Shown here in pieces: positions 44,472 through 55,400 of a stretch of DNA of 64,000 bases. Position 1 is the first letter of the stretch, and each line of letters opens with the position of its first letter. A program made the position numbers and the translations under genes. This DNA comes from Pseudomonas sp. TTU2014-080ASC. Its GTDB lineage: Bacteria > Pseudomonadota > Gammaproteobacteria > Pseudomonadales > Pseudomonadaceae. Under the pieces are notes generated by a model. That model made no database searches. It was not told where the DNA came from and saw nothing but the letters and a program-made list of their open reading frames with translations. Where the stretch lies: positions 372,001-436,000 of the forward strand of contig NZ_LKKK01000002.1 of assembly GCF_001446935.1 (NCBI RefSeq), in the 5' to 3' direction.

Positions 44472-44837
44472 ATGAGCAAGACAATTCTGGTCATTGATGA
44501 CTCGGCCAGCATGCGCCAGATGGTCGCCATGACCCTGCGCGGAGCAGGGTACGACGTGGTTGACGCAGTGGACGGCAAAGACGCGCTGAGCAAGCTCGAC
44601 GGCCGCAAATTCAACCTGATCATCTCTGACGTGAACATGCCCAACATGGATGGCATCAGCTTCGTCAAAGCCGCCAAGCAACTGCCTGCTTACAAGTTCA
44701 CACCAGTCATCATGCTGACGACTGAAGGCAGTGACGACAAGAAGCAGCAGGGCAAGGCCGCCGGTGTCCGCGCCTGGATCGTCAAGCCATTCCAGCCGCC
44801 AATGCTGCTGGATGCTGTCAGCAAGCTGGTGATGTAA
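44472..44837 (+). CDS. cheY: Chemotaxis response regulator CheY
   Basis: 121 residues, single receiver domain. Acidic pocket VIDDS (Asp9, Asp10), phospho-Asp53 in ISDVNMPNMDG, Thr84-region LTTEG and Lys in VKPF. It is phosphorylated by the CheA encoded two genes downstream. Its partner (flagellar motor, another enzyme, or a phosphate sink) cannot be told from sequence. It lies 14 bp behind the MCP-like gene. Confidence 0.93.
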   Translation: MSKTILVIDDSASMRQMVAMTLRGAGYDVVDAVDGKDALSKLDGRKFNLIISDVNMPNMDGISFVKAAKQLPAYKFTPVIMLTTEGSDDKKQQGKAAGVRAWIVKPFQPPMLLDAVSKLVM

Positions 44838-44841
44838 GCCA

Positions 44842-45111
44842 ATGTGCTCACAGCATCCAGAAACGGTATCGGCCTTGAATTTGGGTGGCTCGTTCACCAT
44901 TGAACGGGCTGCCGAGTTGCGCGAGTTGCTGTTGCAACAGCCTGATTTCAGCACCCTGTGTCTGGCCGCCATCGCCGAAATCGACTGCGCCGGGCTGCAG
45001 CTGTTGCTGGCCCTCAAGCGTCAACACCCAGAGCTGGCACTGGTGAACCCCAGTGCGGCGGTGAGCGATCTGTTCAGCCGCTTGCAGCTCACTCATCTGC
45101 TCTCGGCCTGA
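44842..45111 (+). CDS. STAS-domain protein of the che operon
   Basis: 89 residues, a SpoIIAA-like STAS fold: LNLGGSFTIERAAELRELLL, LAAIAEIDCAGLQLLLALKR, and a C-terminal LFSRLQLTHLL. Where anti-sigma-factor antagonists have the phosphorylated Ser (DSSG), this protein has DCAG, so control by serine phosphorylation is unlikely. STAS genes between cheY and cheA are found in some accessory chemosensory clusters; their task is not settled. It starts 4 bp after cheY, with a weak ribosome site. Confidence 0.85.
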   Translation: MCSQHPETVSALNLGGSFTIERAAELRELLLQQPDFSTLCLAAIAEIDCAGLQLLLALKRQHPELALVNPSAAVSDLFSRLQLTHLLSA

Positions 45112-45119
45112 GGTTGTCT

Positions 45120-47072
45120 ATGGATATGCAAGCAGTGCGCAGCGTATTGCTGGATGAAGCCCGTGAGTTGCTGGCTGAACTGGAGCATTCGCTGTTAGCG
45201 GTGGAGGCCCAGGGCGCGGATGTTGATCTGATCAATGCGATCTTCCGTGCCGCCCACACGCTCAAAGGCTCGTCCGGGATGTTCAACCTGCATCTGGTGG
45301 TGGACTTCACTCACCTGATGGAGAGCCTGTTGGTGCGTGTGCGTGCCGGTCAGCAGGTGGTGGACGCGGAGCTGATCAGCCTGTTCCTGAAGTGCGGTGA
45401 TTACCTTAGTCAGTTGTTTGATGAGGTGGCAGCGGGCCGTGATGACTACGACCCGGCACCCGAGCAGCGAGCGACGCTGATTGACGCGCTGCAGGGCTAT
45501 CTGGGTGATGCGTTGGTAGCCAGCGCACAACCGCAGCAGCAGAGCGAAAGCGGCCTGCACTGGCGGGTAGTGATGCGGCCACAGCCGCAGGTGTTTATGC
45601 ATGGTTTGGACCCGCTGCCCTTTGTCAGCTATCTGGCGGGCAAGGCCGAGTTATTGAGCCTTGAGGTGCTGCAGGATCAGCTGCCGACACTGGACGAAAT
45701 GGATGCAGAAAGCTGCTACCTGGGCTTTGTTCTGGAACTGCGTGGCGCGCTTTCCCGCGAAGAGATTGAGTCGGCGCTGGAGTTTATTGCGGAAGACTGT
45801 GACATCCAGATCGAACAGTTGGATGCCGTGAGCGCCGCCGCAGCTGAGCTGTTGGCAGAAGCTGAACCCGAAGTTGCACAGGCCCAGGAAAATCTGCGCC
45901 AGCGTGCCCAGGAACAGGTGTTCATCAAGGTTGATGCGCGCAAGCTGGATCAGTTGATCGACTCCGTTGGTGAGTTGGTGACCCGCTCGGCCCGCAGTCG
46001 CAGCCTGGCAGAGAATGCGCCGCGTGAGGCGGTGAAAACGTTCATGGAAGAGGTCGACAGTTTCGTCGAGCAAATCCGTGATCGCGCTCTGAGCTTGCGC
46101 ATGGCGCCGATCAATGAGGTATTCCAGCGCTTCCCTCGTGTTGTTCGCGATGTGGCCGGTGATTTGGGTAAACAGGTTTCGCTGAAAGTCACCGGGGCGG
46201 ACACTGAGCTGGATAAGTCGATGATCGACCGCCTGGCCGACCCGCTGATGCACATTGTGCGCAATGCGCTGGATCACGGCATCGAGCCGGTTGAGCAGCG
46301 TTTGGCTGCGGGTAAGCCGGCCACCGGCACCCTGGCGCTGACGGCCTATCACGAGTCCGGTTGCGTGGTGCTGGAAATCACCGATGACGGCCGTGGTCTG
46401 GATGCGCAGAAGATTCACGCTAAAGCGGTGCAGCGTGGGCTGATCAACGCCGACACAGTGCTGGATGATCAGGCCTGCTATCGGCTGATCTTCGAGGCCG
46501 GGTTCTCCACTGCTGAAAAAGTCACTGACCTGTCCGGCCGCGGCGTCGGCATGGACGTGGTGCGCCGCAGTATTGAAGCACTGCGCGGGCACATCGAAAT
46601 CAACTCGACGCTGGGGCTCGGCACCACCTTCCGTATACGGCTGCCGCTGACCCTGTCGATCATCGACGGCTTCCAGGTGATTGTCGGTGATGCGCACTTT
46701 GTCATCCCGCTGGATCAGGTGGTGGAGTGTCTGGAGCTGGGCGAGCAGCACGGTAACAACCAGATCATGAGTCTGCGTGGCTCGCCGCTGTCGTTCGTAC
46801 GCCTGGCTGAGTTGTTCAATATTCCCAGCCACCCGGAGGCCCGTGAGTGTCTGGTGGTGGTGCAGTACGGCAGCCACCGTACCGGCCTCGTGGTTGACCG
46901 TTTTGCCGGTGAACTGCAAGCCGTGATTAAGCCGCTTAATCCACTACTGCGCGGCGTTCGTGGCTTGGGCGGCTCGACCATTCTCGGTGATGGCAGCGTC
47001 GCCATGATTCTCGATATCAACGCTTTGCTCGACGCCGACCGGCGCAGCGAGGCCTCTGCACGACAGGCGTGA
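45120..47072 (+). CDS. cheA: Chemotaxis histidine kinase CheA
   Basis: 650 residues from the ATG at 45120 with GAGG upstream; an apparent earlier start lies inside the STAS gene in another frame. HPt domain with phospho-His46 in RAAHTLKGSSGMF, a P2-like linker domain (about 145-250), P3 dimerisation, an HATPase with MHIVRNALDHGIEP, DDGRGLD and LSGRGVGMDVV, and a CheW-like P5 domain at the end. All catalytic parts are present. It probably phosphorylates CheY, CheB and possibly the EAL regulator of the same operon. Confidence 0.95.
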   Translation: MDMQAVRSVLLDEARELLAELEHSLLAVEAQGADVDLINAIFRAAHTLKGSSGMFNLHLVVDFTHLMESLLVRVRAGQQVVDAELISLFLKCGDYLSQLFDEVAAGRDDYDPAPEQRATLIDALQGYLGDALVASAQPQQQSESGLHWRVVMRPQPQVFMHGLDPLPFVSYLAGKAELLSLEVLQDQLPTLDEMDAESCYLGFVLELRGALSREEIESALEFIAEDCDIQIEQLDAVSAAAAELLAEAEPEVAQAQENLRQRAQEQVFIKVDARKLDQLIDSVGELVTRSARSRSLAENAPREAVKTFMEEVDSFVEQIRDRALSLRMAPINEVFQRFPRVVRDVAGDLGKQVSLKVTGADTELDKSMIDRLADPLMHIVRNALDHGIEPVEQRLAAGKPATGTLALTAYHESGCVVLEITDDGRGLDAQKIHAKAVQRGLINADTVLDDQACYRLIFEAGFSTAEKVTDLSGRGVGMDVVRRSIEALRGHIEINSTLGLGTTFRIRLPLTLSIIDGFQVIVGDAHFVIPLDQVVECLELGEQHGNNQIMSLRGSPLSFVRLAELFNIPSHPEARECLVVVQYGSHRTGLVVDRFAGELQAVIKPLNPLLRGVRGLGGSTILGDGSVAMILDINALLDADRRSEASARQA

Positions 47073-47127
47073 TTGCCTGCATATCCATTAACGATTTGGC
47101 TCCATCCTGTCGGAGAACGAACTAGCT

Positions 47128-48729
47128 ATGAACTGGTATTTGAAGCTCAAACTGAAAAACAAACTGCTCGCGGCGTTTATCACCAGTGCGCTGTTGACCC
47201 TGGTGGTCGGTGTACTGGCCATCAACCGTATGCAGCATATGACCAACCTCTCTGAGGACATGTACAACAACCGCGTGGTGGCCATCGATGCCTTGGGCAA
47301 AGCGTCAATGTCGATGCTCACCCACTCCCGTGCGGTGGTCCTGTTGCCGGTCCTGAACGAAGCGGAACGCGCGAGTCGCCTTGAGCTGATGGGCGTTCTG
47401 GAGGCTGACATTGGCAAATATGTTGGGGTATTCGCCCAGACAGAAATTGGCGAAGAGGAGCGTAAGCTGTTCGAGCGTACGGAGTCGGTGTACGGGGAGT
47501 ACATGCAATTCACTCAGCAAGCGTTGACCGCCCTTAAGGACGGCAATGAAGCGTTGCTGAGAGAGATCGCCTACGGGCCGATTCGCACCAAGGCCAATGA
47601 GCTCAGTGACGCGGTCGTCGAGTTGACGGCTTATAACGGTCGCCTCGCCGCTGAAGCGCATACAGAGTCTGAAGTGACTGCCAAGAATGCGCTGACCCTG
47701 ATGATCGTGGTCATTGTCATCGCCGTACTGCTGGCCATCGTCATGGGGCTGCTGCTGGCGCGTTATGTCACCCGTCAGTTGGGCGGCGAGCCCGATTATG
47801 CGATGGAAACGGTGCGTAAAATTGCAGCGGGTGATCTGACCGTGGCGATTGAGGCCACGAACGAGAACAGCCTGCTCTCTGCCATGCGTGACATGAGCGC
47901 TCGCCTGACACAGGTCATCAGTGAAGTGCGCAGTGCCGCTGATGCGCTGGCGTCTGCTTCTGAGCAGGTGTCGTCCGCCTCGACCACGCTGAGCCAGAAC
48001 TCCACCGAACAGGCCGCTAGTGTTGAGGAGACCAGTGCGTCGATTGAGCAGATCACCGCGACTGTGGCGCAAAACGCCGAAAACGCCCAGGTCACTGACA
48101 ACATGGCAACCAAGTCTGCCAGCGAAGCCCGTGAAGGGGGCCGCACGGTGAAGGAAACGGTCAGCGCGATGAAAGACATCGCAGACAAAGTGAAGATCAT
48201 CGATGCCATCGCCTATCAGACCAACCTGCTGGCACTGAACGCGGCAATTGAAGCTGCCCGCGCCGGTGATCACGGTAAAGGCTTTGCTGTGGTGGCCGCT
48301 GAGGTGCGCAAGCTGGCTGAGCGCAGCCAGGTGGCTGCTCAGGAGATTGGCGAATTGGCAGGCTCCAGCGTGCAGCTGGCCGCGAATGCCGGGCAGGTGC
48401 TGGATCAGATGGTCCCAGCGATCGGCCAGACAGCTGATCTGGTCAAAGAAATCACCGCCGCCTCGAAAGAGCAGCGCGTGGGACTGGATCAGATCAACGC
48501 TGCCATCGGCCAGCTGTCGCAGACTACCCAAACCAATGCGGCCGCCTCTGAAGAGCTGTCGGCCACCGCTGAAGAAATGAGTGCACAGGCCACGCAGTTG
48601 CAGCAGGTCATGACTTTCTTCCGCCTCAACAGCGAAAGCGCTATCGAAGACATGCCGGCAGTGCGTCAAAGCGTTCGCCGTGCTCCGGCAGCGGCTGCCA
48701 TCGACGAAGCCTCATTCACTGATTTCTGA
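47128..48729 (+). CDS. Methyl-accepting chemotaxis protein (four-helix-bundle sensor)
   Basis: 533 residues. TM1 at about 14-33, a periplasmic helical domain of about 150 residues (4HB_MCP type: [19 protein letters not shown]), TM2 at about 190-212, HAMP ([27 protein letters not shown]) and an MCP signalling domain with [24 protein letters not shown]. The C-terminus EASFTDF is not a CheR-binding pentapeptide. It is the only complete receptor of the operon and the best candidate for its signal input. The ligand is unknown. Confidence 0.93.
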   Translation: MNWYLKLKLKNKLLAAFITSALLTLVVGVLAINRMQHMTNLSEDMYNNRVVAIDALGKASMSMLTHSRAVVLLPVLNEAERASRLELMGVLEADIGKYVGVFAQTEIGEEERKLFERTESVYGEYMQFTQQALTALKDGNEALLREIAYGPIRTKANELSDAVVELTAYNGRLAAEAHTESEVTAKNALTLMIVVIVIAVLLAIVMGLLLARYVTRQLGGEPDYAMETVRKIAAGDLTVAIEATNENSLLSAMRDMSARLTQVISEVRSAADALASASEQVSSASTTLSQNSTEQAASVEETSASIEQITATVAQNAENAQVTDNMATKSASEAREGGRTVKETVSAMKDIADKVKIIDAIAYQTNLLALNAAIEAARAGDHGKGFAVVAAEVRKLAERSQVAAQEIGELAGSSVQLAANAGQVLDQMVPAIGQTADLVKEITAASKEQRVGLDQINAAIGQLSQTTQTNAAASEELSATAEEMSAQATQLQQVMTFFRLNSESAIEDMPAVRQSVRRAPAAAAIDEASFTDF

Positions 48730-48739
48730 GGGTAAGCGC

Positions 48740-49285
48740 ATGTCTGTAAACGCAGCGCCGGGCGCAAGTCCGGCTGCCGCGCCAAGTGAGGCGCGGGCTG
48801 GTCAGTACCTGATGTTCACCCTCGGTGAGGAGACGTTCGCCTGCCGTATCAACAGCATTCGCGAGATCATCGAGTGCCCGGTCATGACGGCCATTCCGCT
48901 GGCACCGGATTTCTTGCGAGGCGTCATCAACCTGCGCGGTTCGGTTGTGCCGGTGATTGATTTGTCGGCTCGTTTCGGGCGTGGCCAAACCCGGATCGGC
49001 GAGCGTACTTGCATCGTCATTCTGGAAATCGAATCAGCCGAAGGCGCGCAGTTGCTTGGCGTGATCGTCGACGGCGTGACGGCCGTGCTTGAGGTTGAAG
49101 CCGCGGATATCGAGCCTCGTCCTAACCTCGGTGGTGGTATCCGCAGCGAGTTTATCGCCGGGATGATCCGTCAGGGTGAACTCTTTGTACTGATGCTGGA
49201 TATGGCCCGTGTGCTGTCCAGCGAAGAGCTGCAAAGTCTGGTGGCGCTGGAGCAGCCGCAGCAGGAGAGGTTCGCCGCAGTCTAA
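48740..49285 (+). CDS. cheW: Chemotaxis coupling protein CheW
   Basis: 181 residues from the ATG at 48740, with GAGGGT upstream; an earlier TTG lies inside the MCP gene. A CheW fold: QYLMFTLGEETFACRINSIREIIE, GVINLRGSVVPVIDLSARFG and GVIVDGVTAVLEV. It links MCP and CheA in the array. The N-terminal 30 residues are an Ala/Pro-rich extension. Confidence 0.94.
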   Translation: MSVNAAPGASPAAAPSEARAGQYLMFTLGEETFACRINSIREIIECPVMTAIPLAPDFLRGVINLRGSVVPVIDLSARFGRGQTRIGERTCIVILEIESAEGAQLLGVIVDGVTAVLEVEAADIEPRPNLGGGIRSEFIAGMIRQGELFVLMLDMARVLSSEELQSLVALEQPQQERFAAV

Positions 49286-49299
49286 GGCGACAATTCCCC

Positions 49300-50139
49300 A
49301 TGCTGGCAACTATCCGACTCAGTGACATTGCGTATCGCAAAATCCGGCAGTTTTTCTACCGGCACAGCGGTATTGATCTGCCGGAGACCAAGCGCCATTT
49401 GGTTGAAGGGCGCTTGCGCAACCGTGTCCTGAGTCTGGGTCTGAGTTGCTATGAGGACTACTTCAAGTTCGTGATGGCTGACGAACAGGCTCAGGAACGT
49501 CAGCTGTTGGTGGATATGCTGACCACCAACGAGACCTATTTCTTCCGCGAGCCTCAGCATTTCAAGCTGCTGGCGGAGCAGATCATCCCCAGTCTGCCGG
49601 CTGCTCCACGCATCTGGTGTGCAGCGGCCTCCAGTGGTGAAGAACCCTACAGCATCGCGATGTTGCTGGCTGACAAGCTGGGGCTGACCGGTGACTGGCA
49701 GATTATCGCCAGTGACCTGTCCCAGCGCACGTTGCAGCGGGCCTCTCAGGGGCTGTACCCGATGCAGCGTCTGGAGTTGTTTCCGCCGCGCTACCTGAAG
49801 GATTTTTGTAAACGCGGTGCTGGTGCTTACGAAGGCCAGATGCTGATCCGCCGTGAAATTCGCGAGCATGTGGAGTTGCGTCAACACAACCTGCTTGATC
49901 CTGCAGCCGGCTTGGGGCGTTTTGATGTGATCTTCCTGCGTAACGTCCTGATTTATTTCAATCAGGAAACCAAACAGCGGGTGCTGGACCGTTTGATACC
50001 GCAACTCAAGCCCGGCGGTTGGCTGGTGATTGGCCATGCTGAGTCACTGCATGGCATCAGTACGCCGCTGCGACAGGTCAAACCGTCTGTATTCCGTTTG
50101 CCATCTGCCGTTCAGAAGAACCTGGGGAAATCCGCATGA
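49300..50139 (+). CDS. cheR: Chemotaxis methyltransferase CheR
   Basis: 279 residues. It methylates receptor glutamates with S-adenosylmethionine. The N-terminal CheR_N helices are followed by the catalytic domain: TNETYFFREPQHF, WCAAASSGEEPYSIAM (SAM site), IIASDLSQRTL and DVIFLRNVLIYF. There is no TPR extension. The stop overlaps cheB by 4 bp (ATGA). Confidence 0.95.
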   Translation: MLATIRLSDIAYRKIRQFFYRHSGIDLPETKRHLVEGRLRNRVLSLGLSCYEDYFKFVMADEQAQERQLLVDMLTTNETYFFREPQHFKLLAEQIIPSLPAAPRIWCAAASSGEEPYSIAMLLADKLGLTGDWQIIASDLSQRTLQRASQGLYPMQRLELFPPRYLKDFCKRGAGAYEGQMLIRREIREHVELRQHNLLDPAAGLGRFDVIFLRNVLIYFNQETKQRVLDRLIPQLKPGGWLVIGHAESLHGISTPLRQVKPSVFRLPSAVQKNLGKSA

Positions 50140-51179
50140 TCAAGGTCATGATCGTTGATGATTCGGCGGTGGTTCGTTCGCTGCTGAGCGAGCAGCTGGG
50201 CAGTGAGCCGGATATTGAAATTGTCGCGACTGCGCCTGATCCATTGTTCGCCCAGAATAAATTGCGCAGTGTGCAGCCGGACGTCCTGATTGTGGACGTG
50301 GAAATGCCGCGCATGGATGGTCTGACCTTTCTGCGTCAGGTCATGGCCACAGCGCCGATTCCGACCATCGTGTTCTCTTCGCTGGCCGCCGCCGGTTCAG
50401 CCACGGCGCTGGATGCGCTGGATGCCGGTGCAGTAGCCATTCTGTGCAAGCCCAGTGCAGGTGTGGGTGATTACCTGCTCGAGCAGCGTCAGCAACTGGT
50501 GCAGACAGTACGCCAGGCGGCGGGCAGCACCTTGCGTGCCGTCGCGCCACGTCGTGTGCCGGTTGCAGCGGTAGCTCCAGCCCCGCGCGGGTTGACCCGT
50601 ACCACTGACAAGATCATTGCCATCGGCACCTCGACCGGCGGCACCCAAGCGCTGGAGTATCTGCTGACGCAGATGCCACTGGACTGCACCGGTATGGTCA
50701 TCGTCCAGCACATGCCGGCTAACTTCACCCGTCTGTTTGCCGAGCGTTTGAACAGTGCCTGTGCCATTGAAGTGCGCGAAGCCCGTGATGGCGATCGGGT
50801 GATGCCTGGACTGGCTTTGATTGCGCCGGGCGGTTTGCATCTGTCGGTGCAGCGCAGCGGCGCGCAATACCGGGTGCAAGTGCAGGATGGTCCGCCGGTG
50901 TCGCGGCACAAACCGTCTGTAGATGTGCTGTTCCGCTCCGTGGCCAAGGCCGCCGGGCGCAATGCGCTGGGGCTGATCATGACCGGCATGGGCGACGATG
51001 GTGCCCGCGGTCTGCGCTTGATGCACGAAACCGGTGCTACCACCTGGGCGCAGGATGAACAGAGTTGTGTGGTGTTCGGCATGCCCCGCGAGGCTATACG
51101 CATGGGAGCTGTTGAAAAGATTTACAGCCTGGAGGAGCTGCCAGCGCGACTGATCGAGTATTGCGCGCATGCACACTGA
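50136..51179 (+). CDS. cheB: Chemotaxis methylesterase/deamidase CheB
   Basis: 347 residues. Receiver domain with phospho-Asp54 in IVDVEMPRMDG, a linker of about 40 residues rich in Ala and Pro, then the methylesterase domain with the catalytic triad: Ser166 in GTSTGGT, His192 in VQHMP, and Asp in TGMGDDGA. With CheR it sets receptor methylation. No cheD is present in the operon. Confidence 0.95.
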   Translation: MIKVMIVDDSAVVRSLLSEQLGSEPDIEIVATAPDPLFAQNKLRSVQPDVLIVDVEMPRMDGLTFLRQVMATAPIPTIVFSSLAAAGSATALDALDAGAVAILCKPSAGVGDYLLEQRQQLVQTVRQAAGSTLRAVAPRRVPVAAVAPAPRGLTRTTDKIIAIGTSTGGTQALEYLLTQMPLDCTGMVIVQHMPANFTRLFAERLNSACAIEVREARDGDRVMPGLALIAPGGLHLSVQRSGAQYRVQVQDGPPVSRHKPSVDVLFRSVAKAAGRNALGLIMTGMGDDGARGLRLMHETGATTWAQDEQSCVVFGMPREAIRMGAVEKIYSLEELPARLIEYCAHAH

Positions 51180-51214
51180 CAGCCAGACCAGCTTTCGCCG
51201 AACGGGAGATGAGC

Positions 51215-52462
51215 ATGCTTGACCAGTTGCCCGAGTTGGCCCCGGAAGTTCGCCAGCGCCCGGTGTTGGTGATTGATGACAGCCTGTTTCAGCGCGAGCT
51301 GATGTGCGCCCTGTTGCAGGACATGGGCATCAGCACCGTGTTGCAGGCGCAGGATGGCCAGGAGGCCCTGGAGATGCTGCGCCAGTGGGAGAGCATTCCG
51401 ACCCTGATTGTTGATCTGGAAATGCCACGAATGGACGGCATCCAGCTCCTGCAATGTCTGGCTGATGAGCAGATTCATACACCGGTGATCATCGCAAGCG
51501 GCCGGGAAAGTGGCCTGATCAGCACCGTTGAAGGCATGTTGCAGGCCAATGGCATGCCACTGCTGGGGAGCCTCAGCAAACCGGTGTCCGGTACCGAGCT
51601 GCACCGGCTACTGGGCGTTCAAGGTCAGTTGGTTGCAAATGGTCGGCCGGCGCGTAGCCATGTGAGTCTGCCGACTGAGGGCGAGCTGCGTAAGGCGCTG
51701 GACGACAACCAGATTTATCCCAACTACCAACCTAAAATCGCTCTGCAAACCGGCCGTGTAATTGGCTACGAAGTGCTGGCCCGTTGGCAGAGCGAGCGCA
51801 GCGGGTTTGTTTCGCCTGTGGATTTCATTCCCCTGGCCTGCCGCAGCGGGTTGTTGGCGCAACTGACTTTTCAGCTGTTTGCTCAGGCGTTGGAGCATCA
51901 GCGGCAACTGCGCCAGTTCGGCGAAACGCCTTGTATGGCGATCAACCTGGATATCAGCTTGCTGGCAGAGCGCAGCTTCGCCGAGCAAATGATTCAGCAG
52001 GTTCGTCTGGCGGGTAGCTCGCCCGCGCAATGGATTCTGGAAGTAACCGAAAGCTCACTGATGAAAGACCCGGCAGCGACCCTGGCCTCTGTCGGCCGCC
52101 TGCGTCTGGCCGGCTTTGGTTTGTCGATTGACGATTACGGCACGGGTTTCTCGACCCTTAAACAACTGAGTCGTTTGCCGTTTACCGAGTTGAAAATAGA
52201 TCAGGCTTTCGTCGCAGATGCGCACCGTAATGCCCGTGCGAAAGGTATCCTGCGCTCCGCGATTGAAATGGGGCGCAACCTCAATCTGCCCTGTGTGGCA
52301 GAAGGCATTGAAAATGAAGCCGATGCCAGGTTGTTGCTGCAACTGGGATGTTATGCCGGACAGGGCTACCTGTTTTCCCGGCCCATGAGCGTGGAGGCTT
52401 TACTGCCCTGGCATCGTGAGCATTTTTCCTACTCATCCCTGATTCAGTGGTTCGCCCGTTGA
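51215..52462 (+). CDS. Response regulator with EAL c-di-GMP phosphodiesterase domain (RocR/VieA-like)
   Basis: 415 residues from the ATG at 51215, six bases after GGGAG. The N-terminal receiver has Asp21/Asp22, phospho-Asp67 (IVDLEMPRMDG) and Lys122. The EAL domain begins near 155 with YQPKIALQTG; its signature is EVL (Glu186), a variant I also recall in active RocR. Other catalytic parts are complete: MAINLD, LEVTES, DDYGTGFSTL, ELKIDQAF and AEGIEN. It should hydrolyse c-di-GMP when the receiver allows it. It follows cheB by 35 bp and precedes a hybrid kinase by 18 bp, so both kinases could phosphorylate it. Confidence 0.93.
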   Translation: MLDQLPELAPEVRQRPVLVIDDSLFQRELMCALLQDMGISTVLQAQDGQEALEMLRQWESIPTLIVDLEMPRMDGIQLLQCLADEQIHTPVIIASGRESGLISTVEGMLQANGMPLLGSLSKPVSGTELHRLLGVQGQLVANGRPARSHVSLPTEGELRKALDDNQIYPNYQPKIALQTGRVIGYEVLARWQSERSGFVSPVDFIPLACRSGLLAQLTFQLFAQALEHQRQLRQFGETPCMAINLDISLLAERSFAEQMIQQVRLAGSSPAQWILEVTESSLMKDPAATLASVGRLRLAGFGLSIDDYGTGFSTLKQLSRLPFTELKIDQAFVADAHRNARAKGILRSAIEMGRNLNLPCVAEGIENEADARLLLQLGCYAGQGYLFSRPMSVEALLPWHREHFSYSSLIQWFAR

Positions 52463-52480
52463 TTCGCGTTACCTGGTGGT

Positions 52481-55400
52481 ATGCCTGTGCCTTTCAAGCC
52501 TGTTCTTGCTCCGTTACTGGCGATTGTCGGTTTGCTGGTCGCCGCCATCCTGACGCTGAAAAGTAGCCGGGACCTGCAGCGAGAGGTCAACTTTCAGCGC
52601 TTGGACGCCTACCTGATCGTGGTCGAGAGCCTGATCAAGCGCTGGCAGGGCGCGCACTTGGGGAATGTGCAGGGGCTTAGTCAGTTGGGCCTGGTCGAGC
52701 GTTGGGCGGCTGAGCAACTGCGTCGTCCGTTGGGCGAGGCCTATCGCGAAGGCGATTACCAGCAACTGCGCCAGCTATACCTGCAGCAAGGCTATCAGGG
52801 GCATGCGCTGTTCGATGCGTCACTGCAACTGCGCGACGACTCCAATTACGGCGTGCGACAGTCGATCCGTATTCCCCAGGAAGCGTTGGATGTGCTCAGT
52901 GAGGCCGCCCGCGAGGGGCAGGCCATCTCGCGACCGTTTCCTTCACCGTTGCCGCTGCTGTATGGCAACCAGCCTCAGGGTACGCCCATGTACCTGGTCT
53001 GCGGTCAGTTATCCGGTGAGGCCCGCGAGGGCATCTTGTGTTTGCACTTTCCCCAGTCGCAAGGTATCGCCAACCTGTTGGATACCCTGAGTAACACCGG
53101 CACCAGTCATGTGTATGCGGTCGAAAAAAACGGTAAGGCGTTCGGTGAGTACGCCAGTGTGACCGATTTTGGTTTGGACGATATGTCCGAAGGCTACCGT
53201 GAAGACCTGGTGGTTCCCGGTGACCGGGTGATAGGCCGGATGCTGCGCTGGAGCGAGGAGCTGCAGCTGGGGCTGGTGGTCGAAACGCCGATGGAGGATT
53301 TGTATGTCGCCTATTTCAACAACCGGCGTCTGGCTCTGGGCCTGACCCTGATTGCGATCATGTTGATTATGGCGCTGAGCTGGATGGCTCAGCGTAACCG
53401 TCACCGGCTGGCCAGCCGCGAGGCGTTCTTCCATCAGGTGCTTGATCAGTTACCCACGCAGGTGCGCATCCGTAACCTGCAAGGGCAGATGATCATGGAG
53501 AACAACCTGGCTCGTACCGCGCCACCGTACACCTTGTCTGATCTTCCCCTTGAGGACGACAACGCAGCCCTGACCCCCGTCAACCGGGCTGCCTGGAAGT
53601 TGATGCGTGAGTTGCTCAATGGCTGCACACAGGCTTCGCGCAAGTTGCTGCAGGGCGAGTATCCGGCAAGCGATTTCCGGGCATGGCAGCTTGTGGGTTT
53701 CCCAATCTTTGGTCGGCGTGGCCAGCTAAAGGCACTGGGCAGCCTGGTGATCGATGAAACTCTGCCGGTGCGCAGCGAACGGGCTTTGCGTCAGCTGACC
53801 TCCAGCCTTGAGCATCAGGTGGCCGAGCGCACAGCAGAGTTAGCCCTGGCCCGGGATGCGGCAGAAGCGGCGGCTCAAGCTAAAGCAGATTTTCTGGCCA
53901 ATATGAGTCATGAAATCCGCTCGCCGCTGAATGCCGTGGTCGGTCTCATCCACCTGGCAGAGCGCAACGAGCTTGAACCCGGCACTCGTAATTACCTGCG
54001 GCGCATTCTTAAATCGGCTCAACACCTACAAGAGCTGCTCAACAGCGTGCTCGATTTCAGCAAGCTGGAGGCGGGCAAGCTGCAACTGGAACAGGTGGCT
54101 TTCAAGCCTGCTCACCTGCTGGAAAGTGTCACCGACATGCTCTGGGAGAAGGCGCAGAACAAGCGCCTGGATTTGATTTGTGACCTTGATCCACGCCTGC
54201 CGGAAGAGCTGTATGGCGATCCACTGCGCATCTCGCAGATCCTCCTGAACTTTGCCGATAATGCCATCAAGTTCACAGCGGTGGGTGTGGTGGTCGTGCG
54301 CATTCGCCTTGAAGAGCAGCATGATGATTGCTGGCAAGTGTGCTTTGAAGTGCAAGACAGCGGTATCGGCATTCCTCAAGAGCGGCTGCAGGATATTTTT
54401 CAGCCGTTTGAACAGTTGGACAGTTCGACTTCCCGGCACTTTGGCGGCACCGGCCTTGGCCTGGCGATATCAGCTCAGCTGGCGCGTCTGATGGGCGGGA
54501 AATTGCAAGTACGCAGCGAGCCGCGGTTGGGCAGTCTGTTTGCTTTAACCCTGGAGCTGCAAACCCGGCCAGAAGCCACCGCACCATCTGCGCCACAGCC
54601 TCGGGCTCTGGTTGTCGACGGGCAGGCGGAGTCCCGTGAGGCGTTGAGCACACGGCTGCAGGGCCTCGGTCTGCAGGTCGACGAGGTGGCATCGTCCTGT
54701 CCGGCCAGCGAGCACCTGAAGCAGGCTAAAGCTGCAGGTAAGCCCTATGAACTGATGATTCTTGACTGGGATCTGCCCGGCATGAACCCGCTTGAGCTGC
54801 TTGGATGGGCGGAGGCTGAACAGGTGTTGGAAGCGACGCGTGTTGTACTGGTGTGCCCGAATGACGTCCGTCAGCAGCTGACGGACCAGCAACTGGGGCA
54901 GTTTGCTGCGGTGCTGGAAAAACCTGTGTCAGCAGAGCGCCTGAGCCAGCTGCTGCAAACCGGGCGGGCCGGAGAGGTCCACGTGTCATTGCACGGGCGG
55001 CATGTGTTGTTGGCGGAGAATGAGCGAATCAACCAGGAAGTCGCCTGCGAATTGCTGCAAGCGTTGGGTGTCCGCGTCAGCCTCGCCGTTAATGGCTATG
55101 AGGTACTCAGCTGCCTGGAAGCAGACAGCAGCATCGAGCTGATCCTGATGGATGTGCAGATGCCCGGACTGGATGGCTTGCAGGCCACTCAACGGTTGCG
55201 CCAGAGCCACCCGAACCTGCCGGTAATTGCCATTACCGCCAATAGCCTCAGCGGTGATCGTGAGCGTTGTCTGGCGGTGGGGATGAATGACTACCTATCC
55301 AAACCGATCAACCCGAATGATCTCGAGAAGGCATTGCGCTGCTGGCTGAACGTCGCTCGCTTGACCGTGCCACAGGCTGTAGCGGCCAAGCCCAAGCCTG

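Noticed and set aside
45651..48669. Long frames opposite cheA and the MCP gene (45651-46919, 47305-48669)
   Set aside because: Both are mirror frames of strongly conserved genes; no start signals or families.
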